This document shows, piece after piece, positions 52,096 to 61,361 of a stretch of DNA of 64,000 bases (position 1 is the first letter of the stretch; the number at the start of each line of letters is the position of its first letter). The DNA lies in the NCBI GenBank assembly GCA_033557465.1, contig CM066033.1:1304449519-1304513518 (forward strand), in the 5' to 3' direction. The notes beneath the pieces are model-generated. The model saw only the letters and a program-made list of their open reading frames with translations. It searched no databases and was not told where the DNA came from. A program made the translations under genes and the position numbers. This DNA comes from Ichthyophis bannanicus. Its lineage: Eukaryota > Chordata > Amphibia > Gymnophiona > Ichthyophiidae.

Positions 52096-52794
52096 AGGGT
52101 CGATATTCAACAGCGGAGGTCAGTGCTCTTAAAACGACTATCTATCACTATTTTAACTTAAACCCATATATTCAATGCCAGAGTCATAAACTGCCACTGG
52201 CAATGAATATATAGGCTGCCCAATTAGCGAGTTAGATAAACAGTTATCTGTGATAATCAGATGATAACTGTTTATTTTAAGCAGGTAAAGTTAGGCCAGA
52301 CCTTTCTAGTTGCCTTACTTTACGTGGTTAAAGATAACTGGTTTCCAACTGAATATCACAGATAACCAGTTATCTTTGGGTGCTGCCTCACTCTGCCCTT
52401 GGAACACCCTGACACTAGCTGGTTAGTGATGGGACGCTTGGATGGGCTAGGAGGGTATATTCAGTGGTACTATCTGGGTAAGTGCTGCTGAATATCTCGT
52501 TGAGCAGTGGACTGTCTACACCCTCAACTCGGCAGTGATCTTCCCAGCTAGCCATCCCTTGCCGTTCCCCCCCCCCCCCGTAGCCACTCCTGAGTGGTCC
52601 AGGATGTTCGGGGGAGGAGTGGTCCCCCTCCACTCTGACCCATCTCCAGCACTGTCCAATATGGCTGACCTCTAGTGGAGCATGGGTGAAGGGCACAAGT
52701 ATACACATAGAGCCCGATATTCAATGGAGGCGACTATCATGATGACAGCGCCTAGCCGTCCCTGTTGAACACAAAATCTGAATATTGTAGTTGA

Positions 52795-52860
52795 TATAGA
52801 AGGGCAGACTAGAAAGGCCATGTGTTTTTTTTCTGCCGTCATATTTCTATGTTTCTATTC
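52795..52860 (+). repeat. Dispersed ~75-bp repeat module
   Basis: AGAAGGGCAGACTAGAAAGG ... TGCCGTCATATTTCTATG matches the modules at 26140 and (complement) 27696. It lies inside the MITE-like region. Confidence 0.5.
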
Positions 52861-52914
52861 GATGCTGGGAGCCATATCCAGCCACTGACATTGAATATCA
52901 AGGTTAGTATTTAT

Positions 52915-53216
52915 TTTTATTTTATTTTATTTATTTATTTACATTCTCTTATATACCGCACTATTCTGCATCAGTGCGGTTTACATTGAACAAACTGAAA
53001 TTACATTGAACAGGGCATTATAACTTGGAGATAACTATTTTACAGGGAACATGGGCTATGGAGGGTTAAGTGGCTTGCCCAAGACCACAAGGAGCACCTG
53101 TGGGACTAGAAACCCCAGTCCTTCCGGCCCAAGGTTGCTGTCCTCTAGTGGGATTTGAACCCTCGACCTTCCGGCCTGAAGTACCTTGCCCCAACCACTA
53201 GGCCACTCCTCCACTC
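52915..53216 (-). mobile_element. CORE-SINE with L2-type tail, copy 2
   Basis: It is nearly identical in layout and sequence to 50597-50885: A box TGGCCTAGTGGTTGGGGC, B box GGGTTCAAATCCCAC, CORE CTTGGGCAAGCCACTTAACC, tail GTTCAATGTAAACCGCACTG and (TAAA)-like terminus at the left border. Confidence 0.87.
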
Positions 53217-53510
53217 CAATCCAGAAGGTAACTGGGAAGCAGCCACAAGTAAAGATAGGCCAGCTTTTGCCACACATATCTTTATCTGTGACTCACTAAC
53301 TGGGCAGCAGCTCAATATCGTTGCTAACTGGTTAGCGATGGTACTCCCTGAATGCCCCGATGCTAAACGGTTAGCTTTGGGGCATATAGCAGTGGTACCT
53401 GGGAATATTCAGGGGCACTAACCGTGTTACTGCCACTGAATAGCCACTTAAAGGCATTTTCATGGTTTACAAGTCTGTAAACTGTGTAAGTGCCTTTGAA
53501 TATCGGGCCC

Positions 53511-53902
53511 ATAGATTATAAAATACTATAATTTATACTCGCACATAAAAAATATAGACGTGGGTATTTCCGGTACATCTGCTCCAGGGCAAGTATAAAT
53601 GCCCATGCCTGCAATGTAGGCATATATTATGGCACTTATGAAAGTATTTAATAAAGGCACATAGGTGCCTATGTGTCTTTATAAAATTGTGTCCATGTAG
53701 GCAGCTACTTTCATGCTTAAAGTAGGCGCTTTGTTATAAAATTATCCTTTACATGTCTAAGTGATATTCAGTCGCTAAACATATATGTCTAAATGGCCAG
53801 TACAAATAGCAGGTATGACTTGAGATGTCCAACTTAAGACTTTTCATTAAAAGCAGGATTAAGTTGGCATCATTAAGAGTTTATTTGTATGTGGTTGGTA
53901 TT
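53511..53902. other. Unassigned AT-rich sequence
   Basis: Contains TTTATAAAATTGTGTCC-type motifs resembling sequence near 12070-12260. No gene. Confidence 0.35.
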
Positions 53903-54346
53903 AAATAGAATGCTGGGAATCATAAGGAAAGGAATAGAGAATAAAACCAAGGCTATTATAATGCCTCTGTACTAGTCCATGGTGTGTCCACACCTTGAAT
54001 ATTGTGTGCAGTTCTGGTCACCATATCTTAAAAAGGATATAGCAGAATTAGAAAAAGCACAGAGAAGAACCACCGAAATGGTAAAAAGGATGGAAGGATA
54101 CCCCTATGAGGAAAGACTTATAAGATTAGGGTTCTTCAACTTGGAAAAGAGATGCTAAAGGGAGATATGATAGAGATCTATAAATTAATGAATGGTAAAG
54201 AACAGGTAAACATTGATAGGTTGTTTACTGCTTCAAAAAGTAGAAAGACTAGGGGACACGCAATGAAGCTATAATGAAACCCATTTAAGAATAATAAGAG
54301 AAAATATTTTTTCATTCATAGCATAATCAAACTCTGAAATTCGTTA
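53903..54346 (+). pseudogene. CR1 ORF2 C-terminal fragment, older copy
   Basis: It is homologous to 44365-44810: [33 protein letters not shown] and [19 protein letters not shown] can be read with interrupting stops. It is more diverged than the two CR1 copies in the DIRS-B elements, and it has neither RT catalytic motif nor 3' end. Confidence 0.82.
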
Positions 54347-54360
54347 CCTTATTCCTCACT

Positions 54361-56340
54361 CTACAGCACTATATAAAATCATTTTGTCTGATTCCCATTC
54401 ACAGATATCCACAAGGCAGGGTGTGCATAAAATACCTGTACAGACTTAATAAAATGTGGACCAAATCCTAACCACTCCAGAGCCTGGAACAAGAACCCCC
54501 ACTTAACTCCATCAAAAGCTTTCTCGGCATCAATCAAAGCAGCCAGAGGGGAACTCTCCTGTGCTTCAGCCAAAAGATCCATAAGTAATCTCACATTATC
54601 CAATATACCTGGATTTCATAAATCCAACTTGGTCCATTTGAATTATCTTGCCTAGGGCCTCACTCAGTTGTAAGACTCCAAAAGCAAGGAGTCCCCCAAG
54701 AATCTGCCTTATCCACATTGCTATTTAATATCTATATTCAATCAGTTTGGGACATCATCCAAGCTCATAATGTCCTCTTTCACTTATACACAGACAACAT
54801 TATGATTATGTTAATTTGAGTTACCCCCATCCCACTCACAATGCCCACTGTTTTGTTAATATCCCTACCCTATTGCAAGATTACATTGTTTACTGTAATT
54901 GCTACATTGTTCTCTTTATAGTTACATTTTCACTGTAATTGTTCCAATGTTTACTGTATTGTGTTAGTTATGTTCCATGTAAACTGCCTTGACCTTTGGA
55001 AATGCAGTTTATAAACCTGTTAAATAAATAAATGCAAGAATCTTAGTATATAATTTACAGTTCACATTTAAAAAGGAGATAAGCCTATAAGTCTCTACTT
55101 TGCTATCATCGCTGCCAGGCTTTAGTAAAAACATAATAACTATGTCACCAAAATCTTTGTCACTAGATCCAGCTAACATATAACTTTCAAATACTGTAAC
55201 TGTGCACCGAAAGGTCCCAAGACTGGAAGGAAGTGCTGATAAAACTCTATGGAATACTTATCCGAACCTAAAGGCATGGACTTCAATGCAACTTCCATTT
55301 ATAAGCTGGTAAGAGAGTTATCCAAAAAAAGTCTTATGCACTTCTGACAGAGTGGGACGATTAAGACCCAGCAAAAAGCTATCATAATCAATAGGTCTAT
55401 CTGCATGCTCAGAAGCATATCACTTTTGATAAAACTCTAAATTGTTCTGCTATCTCATCATCTGCAGTGACCAACTGAGATCCAGAATCTCTAATCACAG
55501 CAATCTTCTTTTGAACCTTCTGGGCCTAGCCGTATCACTAGTCATATATTAAGTGTCCTTACTTAAAAACAGCTGACTTGAAGCAATCTGACTAGTAATT
55601 TTATGATACTTGAGCCTCAGCTTCTGAAGTTGATTGAAACCTGTACCTGTAGGGGTTTGGAGATAAAATTGTTCCTGTTGTTGAATTTCCTTCACTGAAC
55701 GGTCAAATTCCCCATTTCTCTCTTTCTTAACCTTTGCTTGATAGCCTAATAGTCTCTGGGTTCCCAAACCAATGCACTAACCACTAGGCTTAGATAGTAT
55801 AAAATAATCTATTTGAGAATGTGATTGATGAGGGAATGTGTATTCTCTACTAGCATTCTTCAAGGGTCCACTAATCTCTCTTCCTGAATCAAGCTTAGTA
55901 GCACCACCGAGGCTTTAGGAATCATATACTTTGCCTGTGACTGTCTATCCAATATAGAGTTCTGGATTAAACTAAAATCTCCAGCTACAATTACTGGAAG
56001 ATTACCATGTTCCAATACCAATAGTAGCACATCATTACAAAAGGATGAGATATCTAATGCAGAAGCATATATAGAGCAGACAAAAACTTGTTGTCCCTGC
56101 ATTTCAAAGACATAAACCTGTTGTCCCTGCATTTCAAAGATCAGCCAAACTCAGCTACTATTGGGATCAGACTGGTGCTCCTTACTAACATACTGGCTAG
56201 CTGTTTTACTACTCCATTCTTCTTTTTACACGCAGGAGCACAGATTACATCAAAGCCCTAACCTTTCAACTTTAAGGACTCAATTGCACCTAAATGAGTC
56301 TCTTGCAATAATGCTATATTTCAAATAATTAATAATACAT
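54361..56340 (-). pseudogene. L1-clade LINE ORF2 (endonuclease and RT), interrupted
   Basis: Read right to left: endonuclease YASALDISSFCNDVLLLVLE and VIVAGDFSLIQNSILDRQS (about 56070-55940), the helical linker FNQLQKLRLKYHKITSQIAS (about 55630-55570), RT start VIMFLLKPGSDDSK (about 55140-55095), then after an L2 insertion the block LIDAEKAFDGVKWGFLFQAL (about 54540-54480) and FIKSVQVFYAHPA. GDF and DAEKAFD are L1/Tx1-type. Frames are shifted and stops common; it is truncated before the catalytic ADD region. Confidence 0.82.
54660..55035 (+). mobile_element. L2-type LINE fragment inserted in the L1
   Basis: It begins inside RT (GVPQESALSTLLFNIYIQS, then LYTDNIMIM at the YADD position) and jumps to a 3' UTR ending CATGTAAACTGCCTTGACCT ... 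(TAAA)2. So it is both 5'-truncated and internally deleted. The L1 sequence resumes at about 55036. Confidence 0.75.
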
Positions 56341-56344
56341 TTCC

Positions 56345-56470
56345 TCTTAATTTATTTGTTTTATTTATTTAGCTGTTTTTATACCGCTTTATCTACAGGT
56401 CAAAGTGGTGTACATGTAACTTAAGTTATAAAACGTTTATAAGGAATTTGTAAAGAACGTTAAAAAGTAT
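56345..56470 (-). mobile_element. L2-type LINE 3' tail
   Basis: Plus-strand ATTTATTTGTTTTATTTATT ... TTTTTATACCGCTTTATC is the complement of the (TAAA)n / GCGGTATAAA tail. Very short, no coding. Confidence 0.65.
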
Positions 56471-56508
56471 ATAATAACTTAAAAAGCAAGGGGGCATTCT
56501 GAACCAAG

Positions 56509-57087
56509 AATAGCGGCGATGGACGTCTCAACAGGACATCCATCCCTGCTATTCGTGCCAGCTGCAGCCTACAACTAACTTCCCCGCCGGTTGTGTGGGG
56601 AAGTTAGTCGGGGGCAGGGAAGAGGTGGCCCAGGGGCGGAGAGTAGGCGGGCAGTGGGTGGTCGCTGGCCCTGGATGTACAGGGCCGATTCTAATGTCAG
56701 CCCTGTACGTCCAGGGCTGGCAAAATGGCCGGGGAAGTTATTCTACTTCCGAGGCCAGGGTTTATTCCCCATAACCCGACCCTGGCCTTAGGAGGCTAGA
56801 TAGGGGGTCGGGCTGTGGGAAATAAACTTTAGTTTCTGGCTGCTTGCATTGTGGCTTTTAAATGGAGCCATTGTGCCATGGCAACCAGACACCATGGTGC
56901 TGCAGCTCCATTTAAAAGCCTGACTGAGCTATCCGGGCAGTGCCTATACATGCAGACCGGGACTGAATCACAATCCTGGTCTGCACAGACAGGCCTGATC
57001 GTGATTCTGATCCCATGAGGCTAGACCTGACCCATGGGATCAGAATCACGCTCCCCATTGTACGTCTGGCTCAGACCAGACGTACAA
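56509..57087. repeat. Run of five consecutive hairpins
   Basis: Inverted pairs: 56509-56528/56536-56555 (GAATAGCGGCGATGGACGTC, about 3 mismatches), 56668-56685/56700-56717 (1 mismatch), 56853-56868/56905-56920 (GGCTTTTAAATGGAGC, perfect), 57001-57017/57033-57049 (GTGATTCTGATCCCATG, perfect 17 bp) and 57058-57069/57076-57087 (TTGTACGTCTGG, perfect). No ORF is credible. The outer flanks (GCATTCTGAACC near 56495; complement GATTCTGACCTGAACG near 57110) are weakly similar. Possibly a foldback or MITE-type element; the superfamily is unknown. Confidence 0.8.
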
Positions 57088-57099
57088 ACGGATGTACGT

Positions 57100-57869
57100 T
57101 CAGGTCAGAATCAGGCTGCATATGAACAGGGTTAGCTATAAAGAGTAAAAGCAACCAGACTGAGGGAAACATCCCCCATTCCCTGTTGAGTATAGGTCAG
57201 AGAACAAACCTTCTTTCCCCTCTACCCAAACTGAAACCCAAAACCATCCTTCTAATGATAAGAAAAAGAAATAAAGTGAGTCTGAAGCAAAACAGCTGCA
57301 ACATGATAATGAAAAAAAAACCTGCCAGACTTCTCCAGACATATCACAAGAACCTCCCCCCCCCTCCCCTTACATACACACCATTAAGCTCTCAACATTA
57401 GTAGCAAATTTGAGAGACTGAAATCATACTCAATGTACCCTGGCTTAGAAGTGAGGTTTATGACTGTCATGGTATGCGCAAAACTCACCCTTTTGAAGAA
57501 ACTACCCCAATATTCAACTACATTCGGACAGTAACTATAGCTAAATATAATTCACTGCTAATCTACTATAACAAAACCAGAAGCAAGCAAAAAGCAGTCA
57601 TTAACTTCAAAATGGTGCAAAAGCACCACAAATGTCCAGGGATGAAATCACTGTCCAAATGCCAAAGTGAATCCATCAACTGAACCACAAGAAAAATTTG
57701 ACCAGGAAAAATCAGGTCAAAATATGGAACCTCACTTAGAACAATTAAACCTCACAGCCCAGGCGACATGGAGCAAAGCACACAGAAGTCCCAAGATCAC
57801 TCCATACCCCTAGAAACAGTCATTTGAGTGATAATACTTCTCCAAAGCTTTTGGATCTGTGTAAAACTT
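57100..57869. other. Unassigned sequence
   Basis: No reliable gene. Short lysine-rich frames are present but match nothing I recognise. A C-run lies at about 57357-57364. Confidence 0.35.
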
Positions 57870-57875
57870 AATTGT

Positions 57876-58152
57876 GGAGTGGAGGAGTGGCCTAGTGGTT
57901 GGGGCAAGGTACTTCAGGCCAGAAGGTCAGGGGTTCAAATCCCACTAGAGGACAGCAATCTTGGGCTGGAAGGGCTGGGGTCTCTAGTTCCACAGGTGCT
58001 CCTTGTGGTCTTGGGCAAGCCACTTAACCCTCCATAGCCTATGTTCCCTGTAAAAAAAAATAGTTATCTCCAAGTTATAATGCCCTGTTCAATGTAAACC
58101 ACACTGATGCAGAATAGCACGGTATATAAGAGAATGTAAATAAAAAAAATAA
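57876..58152 (+). mobile_element. CORE-SINE with L2-type tail, copy 3
   Basis: AATTGT flanks it at 57870-57875 and 58153-58158 (6 bp, slightly ambiguous next to the A-rich tail). A box GTGGCCTAGTGGTTGGGGCA, B box GGGGTTCAAATCCCAC, CORE CTTGGGCAAGCCACTTAACC, tail TTCAATGTAAACCACACTGA and GGTATATAAGAGAATG before an A-rich end. Confidence 0.88.
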
Positions 58153-58331
58153 AATTGTATTCCAATGAGTGACTCAGAATCTAGCTGGATAGAACAAACT
58201 CTATTGAGCCACATTTGATTTTTTTAAAACTCTGTTTATTGACCACAAACACATCGTATACTGCCACCCACCCACTCCCTGGACCTTGAGGGTTAAGGGA
58301 GGGGCTGGCGTTGAATGCCCTTGAGGGTTAA

Positions 58332-59747
58332 TGTTGTAGTTGTGTTGGTGCTCAAGTGATAAGGCAAGGCAGAGAATATTTCTTTTTTATGAGGTTTATT
58401 TCCCACTTACGCAGTTCAAATGCAGCAGACGTCAATGAAATGATGTGGTACAAAACAAGATGGAGAAACTGAACTTAAACAAGGCTTTCTCCACTGCTTA
58501 ACTGAATGTCCAATACTGATCACATTCACCTGGCATTTGATCTCCTTTTCATTAAGGTAACAGAAACTCTGATACCAGCACTGCTCCTGAATTGCACAGA
58601 ATATGCTTCCACTTATTCACTTCAAATAAGCTCTTTTATCACAGCAAACAGTGAGGTAACTTTGCTATTTTCTTACATACAACACTGGCAAGCAAATCAG
58701 TTAAATGTCCTTTGGAATCATACAAGTAGAGCAATCCATCGGGACTTCCTGTTCTGTAGATGGCAAAGAAATTAAAGGTATTTCTTCTTGCCAGCTGATC
58801 AATGGCTTTGCTACGTTCTGAGTAGAAACTGCTCTGCTTTTAAGGAACTCTCTGAATTCACTGAGAAGTAATTCAGCCTGTGTATTTTCTGAGCTAGGCT
58901 GAGCAAATCCTCCTTCAGGTAAATGCTTGTTTATATTTCTTATCTCTAGGCAATTATCAGTGCTTTTACTTGGACAACATTTCAGTGTGCAGGCATTTCC
59001 CTTCCCCCACCTATCTCCACATGGCAGTGCAGGGTAAAACGCTCCAGCTGTGTCTAGAGAGTCTCTCAGAGTGTTAAAAGGAAGACAGTCAGGCTTTTCT
59101 TGGCTTAACCAGTTATTATCAAACTTTCTGCCTTTATCCTGTCTTTCACAATTAAAATCCACTCTTTCTGGCTTTCCACTGTTAAGTTTGCTAGCCGTGC
59201 CACACCCACAAGATACCTTGTGCTTTGGCTTCTTCCAGGGTAATTCCTTATCCCTTTGCCTCCTATTCCAAGGTTCTTCTGGGTCCTTTAAACTCCTGAG
59301 CTGCAGCCTTGGGTCTCTCAGTGCCTTAGAATTCTTCTGCTTCCAGAAATCTTTCTCTGCCCCTGAGTCTCCCAGCTTCTGTCTGCTCCTTCTTGGATCA
59401 CAGCTGCTTAGTGGTTCTCTCTCCCTCGGTTCCTGTTCCTGGTCATCTGACCTGTCCTCGTCCAGGTGCTTGTGTCCTTCTTCCCTCTCCTGGTGGTCCT
59501 CTCCTTGCTTGCCTGGCTTCTGGGTTTTTAACAAGCTGGTTGAGTGCTGCACTGCCCTCCTCCTGCTTGGGCGTGCCCAATCAGGGACGGCTTCTCACCT
59601 GCCTTGAAGTGAGGAGTGGTTCCTGATTAGCTCTGCATTCTTTTTTCCTCTCAGAGAAAATCCTGCATTCCCCTGCAGTACCGGTTCTCTCCACCGGATC
59701 ACTATCAGTTTCTTTTGCTTCATAAGAGCCTGCTACATCACAATACA
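58332..59747 (-). mobile_element. LTR-like element 2 (1416 bp, TG...CA, 4-bp target duplication)
   Basis: TTAA flanks it at 58328-58331 and 59748-59751. On the minus strand it starts TGTATTGTGATG and ends CTACAACA. Order: ~195 bp upstream sequence, an AT-rich TTAAAAAC at about 59530, a 283-codon open frame, then AATAAA at about 58400. This parallels element 1 at 44973-46281, including GGGCACGCCCAAG versus GGAACGCCCAAG before the open frame and CAGTGCAG at the frame start. No primer-binding site, pol or second LTR is present. Confidence 0.72.
58701..59552 (-). CDS. Open frame inside LTR-like element 2, function unknown
   Basis: There are 283 codons from a GTG at 59552 to the TAA at 58701-58703. 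No ATG occurs until the last ~15 residues, so ordinary initiation at the 5' end is not possible without splicing or a non-AUG start. The product is hydrophilic and strongly charged at the N-terminus (REEGHKHLDEDRSDDQEQEP). It has Cys-containing segments (KVSCGCGTASK, ACTLKCCPSK) and ends with PMDCSTC. The charged N-terminus, Cys-rich middle and terminal MDC resemble the frame at 45204. Family unknown; a chance frame is possible. Confidence 0.38.
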   Translation of the reverse strand: MQHSTSLLKTQKPGKQGEDHQEREEGHKHLDEDRSDDQEQEPREREPLSSCDPRRSRQKLGDSGAEKDFWKQKNSKALRDPRLQLRSLKDPEEPWNRRQRDKELPWKKPKHKVSCGCGTASKLNSGKPERVDFNCERQDKGRKFDNNWLSQEKPDCLPFNTLRDSLDTAGAFYPALPCGDRWGKGNACTLKCCPSKSTDNCLEIRNINKHLPEGGFAQPSSENTQAELLLSEFREFLKSRAVSTQNVAKPLISWQEEIPLISLPSTEQEVPMDCSTCMIPKDI

Positions 59748-59751
59748 TTAA

Positions 59752-60649
59752 ACATAATAAATTACAAGCCTCCAGACAGAGTTGATTCTTATCCACTGCC
59801 CAGGGGCACACCATCCGTCATCAAGTGGATTATAACATTTTAATTATCCCCACCCACTCCCCCCTCCCCCTCTCCTCCCCCTACCCTCCCATCACAACCT
59901 CCTTCCCCATCTCAGAAGAATATGTCAATTGCAATCATTAATACAACATTGTTCCTGCCTCTCTTCCCAACTCCTGCTCTCCTCCCTCAACCAAGGATCT
60001 CAGCCCAGTTGCAATATCTCATTTCGGCTATGGGGTCCCAACACCTGTATATAGGGTTCCCATATCAGCAAGAAGAAGGACCACCGACGAACATTACCCC
60101 AAGCTCCCCACCACTCTGAAAGCATCAGCTAATGAAAGCTATGGTGCCATTCCCAAAAGGTAGAGGGCATATGTTCTCTCCAGCTACTGAGTATTGGGCC
60201 TTTACCAACTAGACAAGCCCTTCGCACCAGTAAACCCTCCCACTTCCCCTTCGGGCAAGTTAATCCAAGCTGGTACAAAACGACCAAGGGGCCCATCCAC
60301 TTAATCTTCTGATTGAGTATCTTACTCAGAAAGGTACTAATCCGCGCCCAATAGGGGTGAATTCTCTTACATCCCCACCACATTATGGCTCAAATTGGCA
60401 AGAGGCTCAGCACAATGGGGACAGCCCCCATCCAAAGTCAAATGGCTACGCAACGCACGCCTTGGGGAGGAGTGCGCTCTGGTCAAGCATTTAAATTGCA
60501 CTTCCCTCCACCGTGCTCCTTCCACCAGGTTGACTATCTTCCGCAACCCAGTACTTAGGGAACCTGGTGCTATCGCTTGACCCAGTTCCGTCGCCCATGC
60601 TGCCTCCACCCCGCATAGTCTGGCCTTGGCCTATAACGATCCAATCTAC
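59752..60649 (-). pseudogene. L1-clade ORF2 C-terminus and 3' UTR
   Basis: Read right to left: ATELGQAI ... RWREVQFKCLTRAHSSPRRA, then GGCPHCAEPLANLSHNV (60609-60367), continuing in a shifted frame with HPYWARISTFLSKILNQKIK to about 60129. The W..(M/V)QFK...R....P and C..C......H patterns form the C-terminal zinc-knuckle region of L1 ORF2. The 3' UTR follows to 59752 and resumes at 58331 after LTR-like element 2. The upstream part of the same ORF (LRAERLAQILEFFDLGEEKP) lies at 61020-60960, beyond the SINE. Confidence 0.78.
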
Positions 60650-60934
60650 TGGGAGGAGTGGCCTAGTGGTCAGGACAAGGTACTTCAGGCCGGAGGGCCG
60701 GGGGTTCAAGTCCCACCTGGGGACAGCAATCTCAGGCCGGAGGGACTGGGATTTCTAGTCCTATAGGCACTCCTTGTGGTCTTGGGCAAGCCACTTAACC
60801 CTCCATTGCCCATGTTCCCTGTAAGTATTAGCGTATGTGTGTCATATCCCCTCGTGTTAAATGTATCTCCCAATTGACCGCTTTGACCTGGTGAAAAGCG
60901 GGATATAAATACAGCTAAATAAATAAATAAATAA
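60650..60934 (+). mobile_element. CORE-SINE with a different L2-like tail, copy 4
   Basis: AATCTAC flanks it at 60643-60649 and 60935-60941. Head GGGAGGAGTGGCCTAGTGGT with B box GGGGTTCAAGTCCCAC and CORE CTTGGGCAAGCCACTTAACC match the other copies. The tail instead reads CTCGTGTTAAATGTATCTCC ... AAAGCGGGATATAAAT and (TAAA)n. It is inserted in L1 ORF2. Confidence 0.88.
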
Positions 60935-61066
60935 AATCTACCCTTTAACACTGAGACTGTAGGAGGTTTTTCTTCTCCCAAATCAAAAAATTCTAGGATC
61001 TGTGCCAAACGTTCCGCTCTTAATTCAGTTTCTGGAAGGGAGGCTACATAATGAGAAAGTTGAGCA

Positions 61067-61361
61067 TATGAGAATTTAATTTAATTTAATTAACAGTCGC
61101 TTATATACCGTACCTTCCAGAGATCAGGTGTGGTTTACATTTAACAAAACAGTATACATGAAAATAAGGACCTTAAAACATCTCCGACCACTACTTGACT
61201 TCAGCGACTACCGATCGATCTATCAAGCATTAATATTACCACATTTCGACTACGCCAACGTAATTTTACATGGTCTCCCTCAAGCAACACTAGCACCGCT
61301 CCAGCTCGCAATGAACACTGCTGCGAGAGTACTAACAGGGGCTTCACGGAGAGAGCACATT
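61067..61361. mobile_element. L2-type LINE fragment with 5' inversion
   Basis: The stretch 61067-61140 is an L2 tail on the minus strand (complement TGTAAACCACACCTGATCTC ... GGTATATAAG). Immediately beyond, 61141-61361 encodes the L2 ORF2 C-terminal blocks on the plus strand (KIRTLKHLRPLLDFSDYRS, PHFDYANVILHGLP, AMNTAARVLTGASR). Opposite orientation of tail and body is the signature of twin priming. Confidence 0.65.

Larger units (their letters stand above)
52096..53510. mobile_element. MITE-like element(s) with GATATTCAA ends, interrupted by a SINE
   Basis: Left end AGGGTCGATATTCAA (52096-52110); right end TTGAATATCGGGCCC (53496-53510), matching 13 of 15 when reverse-complemented. The interior is full of short palindromes and repeats of AACTGGTTATCT and GATAACTG. 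A further CCCGATATTCAATGG at 52710 may mark a second nested or adjacent copy. No coding. A SINE (52915-53216) sits inside. No clear target duplication was found, so the superfamily is unassigned. Confidence 0.55.
58217..61066 (-). mobile_element. L1-clade LINE, 3' half, with SINE and LTR-like insertions
   Basis: On the minus strand it ends with AATAAACAGAGTTTTAAAAA (polyadenylation signal plus tail) at about 58217-58240. The body carries the C-terminus of an L1-type ORF2. A SINE (60650-60934) and an LTR-like element (58332-59747) are inserted in it. It is 5'-truncated near 61066, where an L2 piece begins. Confidence 0.78.

Noticed and set aside
57890..57960. tRNA gene candidates from A-box and B-box motifs
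   Set aside because: The motifs belong to CORE-SINE heads repeated at 50597, 52915, 57876 and 60650; no cloverleaf with anticodon stem is convincing.
59050..59607. 186-codon plus-strand Leu/Ser-rich frame with signal-like segments
   Set aside because: Antisense to the open frame of LTR-like element 2; its hydrophobicity is the mirror of the charged sense protein. I cannot fully exclude it.
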